Both the position numbers and the translations under genes were made by a program. Shown here one piece after another: positions 19,362 through 25,731 of a stretch of 25,731 nt of DNA. Position 1 is the stretch's first letter; every line of letters starts with the position of its first letter. The notes beneath the pieces were generated by a model that worked only from the letters and a program-made list of their open reading frames with translations, did no database searches and had not been told where the DNA came from. Source of the DNA: JBBTYG01 sp964418085 (GTDB lineage: Bacteria; Patescibacteriota; Minisyncoccia; UBA6257; 2-01-FULL-56-20); assembly GCA_964418085.1 (NCBI GenBank), contig CAYQKB010000011.1, positions 1 through 25,731 of the forward strand, in the 5' to 3' direction.

Positions 19362-21941
19362 CTACTCTGAGCCGGTTTTAATGCCAAGCTGGTCAAAAAT
19401 CGGTTTTACGGAAGTAAACAAGGAACTATTCTGAAAGTCAGGCCGAATGGCCGCTTTACTCAAATATTTTTGTGCATTTGCAGCGTCGTCCTCAAAGTAG
19501 TATGCAACCCCGATTTCCACCGTAGCCACAAGATTGTTCGGATCAAGGCTTAAAACGACGTTATAGAAACCGATTGCGTCATCAAAAAACGTTCGCTCAA
19601 CCACACCCGTCTTTCGAGAATATACTATTCCGCTATTGAGCTTCGCCTCGCCTAAAGAGAGCGGATAATAGACTATCGTATCAAGATTTGCGGGAGCTAT
19701 GTTTATAAGACCTTGGTACAAAACTGTCGCCTCAGCGAAATGCTCTGGTCCTGCATCCATAAGAAAATCTGCGACCTTAAGTCGCGTCTCGGAGTCATCC
19801 GTCGTAGACATCTGAACAGCGACTCGATAGAGATCTATCGCCTCATCGGTGTGCCCCGCAGCTGCAAAAAAATCGGCAACCGTCCGCGGCTCGTAATAAT
19901 TCTTCCATGTTTTCCCAAGCGCTATAGCAGTTTTAAGTTCCGCGTACCCGCCAGCGAGATCTTTATTTGCCGAAAGAAGTAACCCATAATAAAAATGCGC
20001 GTCGGCAACCTTTGGATCAAGATCAAGCGCTTTCTTGAGAACCACGATCGCTCCCGCATAATCGCCGCGAATTGCTTTCGTTTTAGCCATCGAGAAATAA
20101 ACTTCTTGGCGGTTTGGACTAAGGGTAAGCGCAATCTGCGCTTCTCGGTCGGCTGCATCCAGAAAAGTTTTTGGATCAATGTCTGAAGTTTGATTATAAA
20201 AATCAACCAGTGAATAATGATTATAAGCATCCTGCGGATGCTCCTCTGCAACTTTTTCCATTTCGTGTATCGCACGAGCGGCATCTTCCTTTTTAACCGC
20301 CCCAGGATTATAAAAATATGCTTCAGAAACTGCCTTGGCAAAATCCCGCGTAAAATTCCAAGCATACGGACCTGCCGCAGCGCGCGCGTCATCAAAATAT
20401 GCGACTCCTTTATCTGGATGACCATTCACAAAAGCGTTATATGCTAGAAACTCATAATTCCCTGCCCGCATGCTTGGAATATTTATCATGTAAGCAATAA
20501 TAACCCCTACTCCGATAACTATTAAAAAATATGGGGAAAGTCGGGCTTGCCCTCCGTCTACGCGGGCGCCATTGTGATGATGAGCAGTCTCGGAAGCGCC
20601 GCGGGCTCGCAAAGCATATTCCCCATCGACAATGCCTGCAAAAAGGTAAAACATAAGCACCGGCCCAATAGTGTCGAATACAAAGATATCTCTGATTACA
20701 AACCCGACAAGCACGGCAACTGCAAAACTTCCGAATAGACTTTTCCTTTTAAGCGCTTCGAAAATAAAGAGGCCAAAGAGTGCGATCCGCGCGAGAAGCA
20801 GCGGCGCACCTCCGGAAACCAAGTCTTCCAAAATAAAATTGTGTGGCTTATCAAATTTGGTTTCTTGATAGTTAATCTCGAGCGTATGGGGATCATAATA
20901 TTTGTTGTAAACCACGTTAAAATTATCCCATCCCCATCCTGTAATCGGGCGATCCAAAAAACCCTTCCACGCGGCTTTGATCGCAGCGAGTCGGGGAAGT
21001 AGGTCGGGGTTCGATTCCGAAAGCGAGAGCGAAATGTCTTTAAAGCGGCCGAGTCCGGGTACGTGCTCCCAAAAACTGTTCTGGCGAGTTAGCCAGAAAA
21101 AGGAGCCAAAGACCAAAAAAAGAAGAATCACACCAAAATATAATCGCCGGGATGAAAATAGTCCTACATTCTCCGGCGGACGGAATGTAAATATGATAAA
21201 AAGCGTAAAAAGAGCGGCGCCCAAACCAAGCAGATCTCCTCTGGTCTCGGTAAAAAAGAGCGCGACAACCGAGAGAAGAGTAAGTGCGCCGATACTTCCC
21301 CGTATAAAAAGCGTGCGAGTAATTTTTTCTACGAGATGCTTGCCCGCTTGTTTCAGTTGCGAACGTTTGAATGTCTCCAAAAATAAATAGAAGCCAACAA
21401 GAATATTAAATGCCAGATATCCAGCAAGAAACGTCGGATTGCCAAACGTCGAACCGGGCCGGTCAATGGGCTCGTTGAGAAGCAAATTGGGAATTCTCTT
21501 CTGGATAATTGCCAAAATACTTACGAAAGCGGCCGTAGCGAGAGACGCGTATAAAATTTTTTTCCACGGAATTTCCCTGTAGAGGGAAGAAATGACAAGA
21601 GCGAGCACCGCAAGATGTATAAGAGTGAAAACGCCGAGCATTCGTTCATAGGTAGACCAAAAACTTCGCGATGGATCAACACCAAAGAGCGAAGTAAGCA
21701 GCAAGATTCCCAAAAACGCAGCGCCGGCGATAAGTAGGGGCGTTCTTTTGGGCCGATAATTGACGTCTACGATAGCAAGTGCGAGCCATATTGCAAATAA
21801 AATCTCCACCGCAAATTGGAAAAAAAGCGTTTTGGGAAACGTATAAGGATATACACTTTGTTTTAGATAAAAAACGGGCGTACCAATAAGAATCGTAAAG
21901 AGTAAAATTGTGGCGGTGTTTAAAAGATATGTTCGTTTCAT
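19362..21941 (-). CDS. O-antigen-ligase-like (Wzy_C) membrane protein with C-terminal TPRs
   Basis: 859 residues. The first ~480 residues form about 12 TM segments. RPGSTFGNPTFLAGYL (161-176) and the large extracytoplasmic loop ending ITGWGWDNFNVVYNKYYDP and KFDKPHNFILEDLVSGG (about 333-378) are the Wzy_C/O-antigen ligase features; His367 is a likely functional residue. From ~490 the chain is soluble, with TPR-like helix pairs, clearest at GDYAGAIVVLKKALDLDPKVADAHFYYGLL and near the end (AIGFYNVVLSLDPNN). Such proteins polymerise or transfer lipid-linked glycans, and some glycosylate pilins or surface proteins. It lies next to the surface protein gene, behind that gene's terminator, with its own promoter. 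The substrate is unknown. Confidence 0.85.
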   Translation of the reverse strand: MKRTYLLNTATILLFTILIGTPVFYLKQSVYPYTFPKTLFFQFAVEILFAIWLALAIVDVNYRPKRTPLLIAGAAFLGILLLTSLFGVDPSRSFWSTYERMLGVFTLIHLAVLALVISSLYREIPWKKILYASLATAAFVSILAIIQKRIPNLLLNEPIDRPGSTFGNPTFLAGYLAFNILVGFYLFLETFKRSQLKQAGKHLVEKITRTLFIRGSIGALTLLSVVALFFTETRGDLLGLGAALFTLFIIFTFRPPENVGLFSSRRLYFGVILLFLVFGSFFWLTRQNSFWEHVPGLGRFKDISLSLSESNPDLLPRLAAIKAAWKGFLDRPITGWGWDNFNVVYNKYYDPHTLEINYQETKFDKPHNFILEDLVSGGAPLLLARIALFGLFIFEALKRKSLFGSFAVAVLVGFVIRDIFVFDTIGPVLMFYLFAGIVDGEYALRARGASETAHHHNGARVDGGQARLSPYFLIVIGVGVIIAYMINIPSMRAGNYEFLAYNAFVNGHPDKGVAYFDDARAAAGPYAWNFTRDFAKAVSEAYFYNPGAVKKEDAARAIHEMEKVAEEHPQDAYNHYSLVDFYNQTSDIDPKTFLDAADREAQIALTLSPNRQEVYFSMAKTKAIRGDYAGAIVVLKKALDLDPKVADAHFYYGLLLSANKDLAGGYAELKTAIALGKTWKNYYEPRTVADFFAAAGHTDEAIDLYRVAVQMSTTDDSETRLKVADFLMDAGPEHFAEATVLYQGLINIAPANLDTIVYYPLSLGEAKLNSGIVYSRKTGVVERTFFDDAIGFYNVVLSLDPNNLVATVEIGVAYYFEDDAANAQKYLSKAAIRPDFQNSSLFTSVKPIFDQLGIKTGSE

Positions 21942-21948
21942 TGGCTTA

Positions 21949-21954
21949 ATAATA
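21949..21954 (-). promoter_or_regulatory. -10 box of the O-antigen-ligase-like gene, leaderless arrangement
   Basis: The minus strand reads TATTAT, TAAGCCA, ATG, a gap of 7 nt. No strong -35 is visible. Confidence 0.45.
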
Positions 21955-21970
21955 CACGATGAGTAGATAA

Positions 21971-22008
21971 ACCAAAATCCCTCTCCAACGTAGTAGTCAG
22001 AGAGGGAT
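21971..22008 (-). terminator. Terminator of the surface protein gene
   Basis: A 9-bp perfect stem ATCCCTCTC/GAGAGGGAT with a 14-nt loop is followed on the minus strand by TTTTGGTTT. A second small hairpin (AGTAACAG/CTGTTATT, about 22020-22042) lies between it and the stop codon. Confidence 0.75.
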
Positions 22009-22062
22009 CTGGTTTCAGAATAACAGTCTCAAGCTGTTACTCCTAGCAAACGAATGGATGAG

Positions 22063-25000
22063 CTACAAGCCTATGCCACTTGTCTGCGAGCCGATAGTAA
22101 CTGGAACACTGATAGTCGGTTCCAAGGTAATACCACTTACCGCAGAACTCTCAGTACCGTCGGTATAGACAATACCCGTGAGAGCATTAATAGTAGCAGT
22201 CAAGCTTCCGCCAATATTGGCAGTCGCAGGATTGAGGGTCGTACCATTGTACTTCAAGATGAGTGTCTTTGTAGCGCCAGCAGAAACCGTAAGACCATTG
22301 ATTGTCGCTCCCAAGATGAAACTCTTGGTGCAAGTTCCTGTGGTCGTACATACGGAGCTGGTAACGTTGCCAGTTCCAAGATTGGTAGCTGGAACATCGT
22401 TATCCACAAGCGTTACTCCATCAAGGAAGGTGGGGCTTGAAGCTGAGTATCCGCTAAAGGTTACGGTAACGCTGTTGAGAGTTGCCGCGCCAAAAGCATC
22501 AGCCGTGAAGATCAACCTTCCGAGTTCGGTAACACCACCGCGACCAAGGGCTCCAATCGGAGACGCTCCTGGCGTCGTGGCGAAGTTCAACTTCGTCCGC
22601 AAAAGAGTTTTTGTCGGAGCATTCGTGGTTGAGAGAGTTACCGTAGATGAGTTGTTCGAGGTATTGCCCAGTGCAACTACAGCGAGCGCGGTCGTGTTGT
22701 TCACAGAATCCGTTGATGTCGCGATCTTGAAGATGCTGGTAGTGTTGTCACTTGCCTGCGAAGACACAAAGGAGTTCGCATCGCCCTTCAAAGTCAGCAC
22801 CAAAGAATTTAACTGCGGAACAATAACCGGCGTCGCGAAGTGGAACTGGTAGTAATACCCGTTCGGTCCGCTTGCAGTCGTGCTGGCGTTCAAACTTGTA
22901 TTGGCGGACGTATTCGCCGATCCGGCAGTGCCGAGAAGGGTTCCGTCGGCCTTATACAAGCTCACATTGCCAAAACCGGACTTTGTAGATGTGACAGAAG
23001 CAACCTGTTGGAAGACGTTGAGGTCGGTGACCTTTACATCCTCAACATTAGAAGTTTCAGCGAATCTGAAAGTTGCGAGTGTGTTACCCGTAGCTCCCAT
23101 GACCAAGAAATTAGAAGGCTGTGCATCCATAGTGACCGCAAGGGTCGGATTGCCAGCGAACGAGATTCCCTGACCGTTTGTAGAGCTGCAGCTGATAGAC
23201 GAGAAGGAAATAAGTCCGCTCGCCGAACAGCCGGTGAGTACCGTTGCGGGCGACTGAACTCCGGTTGATCCGGAAATCGTATCCGCAAAGATATCAACGT
23301 AGGTCGTCTGTCCTGAGGGCACATTGAACGGGGTGCCTGAGAACGAGTAGACGGTTCCCGAAGCCACGCTTCCTTGCGTACTTCCAAATTGCATGGAACC
23401 GACCATCACTCTCATGTTGTTCAAGCTGCCGCTATTCGATTGAACGCTCAAGTTGTTAACCTTAACTCCTTCGGCTGAAGAAGCTGAGAACGCGTAGGAA
23501 CCGATCTTTCGATTCGAAGCGCCGCCGGAAAGGGTTACTGTTCCGATTGAGCTGTTCTTCGCCACTGTCAAGCTGGTCGCGGCGAGCGAAAGTGCGCTGC
23601 CGTTGACCGATCCGCTTGAGGCGACCGATGCCGAAGTCAAACCTTGCAAGTTGCTGGTGTTGCCAGTCAAAATGCCGGTTACGTTTGAAAACGCAGCCGT
23701 TGATTTAACATCAACAATCAGAGACAAAACGCGAGTCGTGTTCGCCGGAACTATGTAGTTGATCGGCGAAGAGCTGTTGCCGAAACAATTCCGATAGCTC
23801 GAGCTCGTGTTGGAGAATGCCGTGTCAGTACAAGTCACGCTCGTTGAAAGCGTATTGATCGTTGTACCAACTTGGCCACCCGCATCGTCAACTAAGGTTA
23901 AGTTGCCGAAAGCGCTGTCCATCGATCCATTTGTAAGACCGGTGATATTGAGTCCGACTCCCAACCACTTTACCTTCACTGCCTCGCCAGCGGCGTAGAT
24001 AGTGAATTTCGCAAGTGTAACGCCCGATTGTCCCGGAGCAAGGTTGCCGGTCGGGGTATTCGAGGCCTGCGAAACCGTAATGGTTCCGGAAAGAATCGTT
24101 ACATCCGTGCCAACGCCGCCGACAACGGTCGGAGAAATCGGAACGTTGTATTGCGTGTCAATGGCGTAGATGTCGTAAGAGTTCAAGATCTCAAATCGGA
24201 GATCGTAGCTCGGAGAGCCGGCAATGTCAGCCCAGATTTGGATATTGTTCGAACCGGTGTTCAAGATAGCCGGATTCGAAGTCATATCAAAGTAGGCAAT
24301 ACCTGACGGATCAACTTGCGGCAATGTGTTTCCAATCTGAGTTCCGTTCAAAGTCAATTTCACGTTCCGGATGTCGGTCTTTGTGGCCGATCCGATGACG
24401 CGGAAGTTGAGCGATGAAAGTTTCACTCTGTTGTTTCCAACGGTGAAATTCCATGCTCCAACCAAGTTATTGTTGGTTCCCGCTGTTACGCTCGATCCAA
24501 TTGAAGATGAAGCGGTAACGAGAGTCGCTAAGCTCGGGTTGGAAACGGAAGTTACCGTGAACGTATTACCGTTCAATGGGAAGTTTCCTTGTGCCGTAAC
24601 TAAGGCATTGTTAGCATCCCATGCTGTTATGTTGGAAGCTGACATTACGCCGAAGCCGACGGTGTTACCCGCAGAAAGGCCGGTTGCCACGTCAATGGCG
24701 AGCCATACCTTCTGGGTCTGTCCTGCCGCAACATTCAACATCAAGCCAGAGAAATCAATGACTCCCTGATTGATGGAATTATATTGCGCAATAACTCTGC
24801 CGTTCTGAACCAAGTATGCTCCGGAAACGGAGCTGTCGGAGAGAACGCCAATTTTATTGAATTTAAGTTCGGAGACGGTTATGCCGCTCGAATTTCCGGC
24901 AGTCAAGTTGATTGCCAAAACCGGTGTGCGGGCAGCCGCTGAAGCCGCGCTCGAGATGAGCGAGCCGGCATTCGGAGTATCCGATGCCAAGCCAACTACT

Positions 25001-25572
25001 AATCCGGAGGTCGGAACAACCACCGAAACTACACAGTTGCCAAATGCATCCCGTGCGTATCCGGCTGGGGTTGTTGCCTGTACTCCAGCTAAATTGAGAC
25101 ACATATCCCCAGAAGCTGGAGGAGGAGTTACTGCAAACATTGCGTTAACAGCAGCTCGTGTTTTCGGACCAAAGTAGCCAGCCGTCGGCGTAATGCCGTG
25201 GGCTGCCTGCCAAACTGCTACTGCAGCCTGGGTCTTTGCACCGAAATACATTGACTCGTTGCCAGGGGATCCGGCTCCGGTCGCTGAAACTTGCGCTCCA
25301 TGCGAGTTCAAGAACTCTTGGAGAGATTTAACATCGCTTCCAGTGCTTCCCACGGTGAGGTCATGGGTAAAACTGAAGGACATCGAGCCGCCCTGCGAAG
25401 TTCCGAGCTGTGCTTGGAGTTGTGCGATCTGCGCGAGTAAGCTCTGGATCTGCGCGTTGAGATCAGTAGCTTGCGCATTCGCAACTGGGAAAAGAAGTAA
25501 CGCTCCCGACGCCCACACTGCGGTGGTCGCCGTAAGCGAGATTGAAACTAATTTTTTGCTGAATGTACTCAT
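22063..25572 (-). CDS. Large secreted surface protein with peptidoglycan-binding domain (S-layer-like)
   Basis: 1169 residues. A signal peptide of ~35 residues ends near ANAQA. A short Gln/Leu-rich coiled coil (about 38-57, LNAQIQSLLAQIAQLQAQLG) precedes a PGB_1-type domain at ~70-146: GSTGSDVKSLQEFLNSHG, YFGAKTQAAVAVWQAAHGI, GYFGPKTRAAVNAM. The remaining ~1000 residues are rich in Ser, Thr, Asn, Gly and Val, with few charges, and repeat β-strand patterns such as VAAGQTQKVWLAIDV, VPANTTRVLSLIVDV, VPSGQTTYVDIFAD and VSAGATKTLILKYNG, suggesting serial Ig-like modules. This is the architecture of candidate S-layer or adhesin proteins in Parcubacteria. A long leader with the AAAGGTCGA motif and a terminator point to high expression. 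S-layer identity is inferred, not proven. Confidence 0.85.
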   Translation of the reverse strand: MSTFSKKLVSISLTATTAVWASGALLLFPVANAQATDLNAQIQSLLAQIAQLQAQLGTSQGGSMSFSFTHDLTVGSTGSDVKSLQEFLNSHGAQVSATGAGSPGNESMYFGAKTQAAVAVWQAAHGITPTAGYFGPKTRAAVNAMFAVTPPPASGDMCLNLAGVQATTPAGYARDAFGNCVVSVVVPTSGLVVGLASDTPNAGSLISSAASAAARTPVLAINLTAGNSSGITVSELKFNKIGVLSDSSVSGAYLVQNGRVIAQYNSINQGVIDFSGLMLNVAAGQTQKVWLAIDVATGLSAGNTVGFGVMSASNITAWDANNALVTAQGNFPLNGNTFTVTSVSNPSLATLVTASSSIGSSVTAGTNNNLVGAWNFTVGNNRVKLSSLNFRVIGSATKTDIRNVKLTLNGTQIGNTLPQVDPSGIAYFDMTSNPAILNTGSNNIQIWADIAGSPSYDLRFEILNSYDIYAIDTQYNVPISPTVVGGVGTDVTILSGTITVSQASNTPTGNLAPGQSGVTLAKFTIYAAGEAVKVKWLGVGLNITGLTNGSMDSAFGNLTLVDDAGGQVGTTINTLSTSVTCTDTAFSNTSSSYRNCFGNSSSPINYIVPANTTRVLSLIVDVKSTAAFSNVTGILTGNTSNLQGLTSASVASSGSVNGSALSLAATSLTVAKNSSIGTVTLSGGASNRKIGSYAFSASSAEGVKVNNLSVQSNSGSLNNMRVMVGSMQFGSTQGSVASGTVYSFSGTPFNVPSGQTTYVDIFADTISGSTGVQSPATVLTGCSASGLISFSSISCSSTNGQGISFAGNPTLAVTMDAQPSNFLVMGATGNTLATFRFAETSNVEDVKVTDLNVFQQVASVTSTKSGFGNVSLYKADGTLLGTAGSANTSANTSLNASTTASGPNGYYYQFHFATPVIVPQLNSLVLTLKGDANSFVSSQASDNTTSIFKIATSTDSVNNTTALAVVALGNTSNNSSTVTLSTTNAPTKTLLRTKLNFATTPGASPIGALGRGGVTELGRLIFTADAFGAATLNSVTVTFSGYSASSPTFLDGVTLVDNDVPATNLGTGNVTSSVCTTTGTCTKSFILGATINGLTVSAGATKTLILKYNGTTLNPATANIGGSLTATINALTGIVYTDGTESSAVSGITLEPTISVPVTIGSQTSGIGL

Positions 25573-25731
25573 GTATTAATTTTTAATTTTCGACTTTAAT
25601 CATATTGTTTATCGACCGTATATCTTTGAGGTCGTCGACCTTTCTCAAAATTTCTGAAAAATTACATACCGCTTCGACCCACCGCCAACCAAGTGAGGAT
25701 TGGTGACAGAGGAGCGATATATAATCTTTTT
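25573..25731 (-). promoter_or_regulatory. Long 5' leader of the surface protein gene with repeated GTCGA words
   Basis: In the 159 nt upstream of the ATG, the minus strand carries GGGTCGAA (about 25673-25680), GAGAAAGGTCGACGACC (about 25630-25646, a small palindrome), ACGGTCGAT (about 25611-25619) and AAAGTCGAA. A TATATA-like -10 is possible at ~25714-25722, so the leader may be ~140 nt. The promoter itself may lie partly outside the window. Confidence 0.5.

Noticed and set aside
22178..22852. 224-codon plus-strand frame opposite the surface protein gene
   Set aside because: Several long antisense frames occur here because of the biased codon use of the surface protein; none has a domain, promoter or start context.
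1..25731. Recoding of UGA as glycine (as in some CPR lineages)
   Set aside because: TGA ends clear genes (for example at 14955-14957 and the pilM stop at 12179-12181), and no conserved gene has in-frame TGA.

Overview
The window reads as a chromosomal segment of a Candidate Phyla Radiation (Patescibacteria) bacterium, most likely in the Parcubacteria. Four things point there: a compact type IV pilus locus with no outer-membrane secretin, a very large surface protein with an N-terminal peptidoglycan-binding domain, many short A/T-rich palindromic spacers between genes, and promoters that in several places leave no room for a 5' leader. UGA ends ordinary genes, so there is no sign of a recoded UGA. 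The lineage is inferred from gene content and style, not from a marker tree.

Layout. Positions 1-13267 are a minus-strand block. Read in transcription order it is pilM, pilN-like, pilO, a small pilP-like gene, pilB, pilT, pilC, two tandem major pilin genes (pilA2, pilA1), prepilin peptidase pilD, four minor pilin genes in the order gspH/fimU, pilV, pilW, pilX, and the start of ligA, cut by the window edge. A structured, MITE-like fold-back element (13277-13586) separates pilM from the divergent competence gene comFC. The plus strand from 13622 to 18889 carries comFC, a two-TM hypothetical, tRNA-Arg(GCG), a small Pro-rich membrane protein, an HTH/LAGLIDADG-like protein whose stop codon lies inside tRNA-Gly(GCC), and an ECF sigma factor operon with a single-TM partner and a secreted helical protein. 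A divergent FkbM methyltransferase lies between. The right end is minus strand again: HU, an O-antigen-ligase-like membrane protein with C-terminal TPRs, and the 1169-residue surface protein.

How the genes fit together. PilB and PilT would power extension and retraction, PilC is the platform, PilM/N/O and the small PilP-like protein the inner-membrane alignment complex, PilD the processing peptidase, and the minor pilins the tip. With ComFC this is a plausible DNA-uptake or attachment machine for a cell without an outer membrane. The O-antigen-ligase-like and FkbM proteins may decorate surface polymers or proteins.

The most interesting signals are not new protein families. They are: (i) two promoter/leader classes, one where -10 boxes sit 6-7 nt from ATG (ligA, pilD, pilM, the 14481 gene, fkbM, the O-antigen-ligase-like gene), and one where the genes expected to be most abundant (both pilins, HU, surface protein) share an AAAGGTCGA leader motif; (ii) a perfect 229-bp repeat covering the leader and first 56 codons of both pilin genes; (iii) a dispersed palindromic repeat that has become in-frame coding sequence of pilD and has a relative between pilM and pilN; (iv) the fold-back element whose ends abut the pilM and comFC starts.
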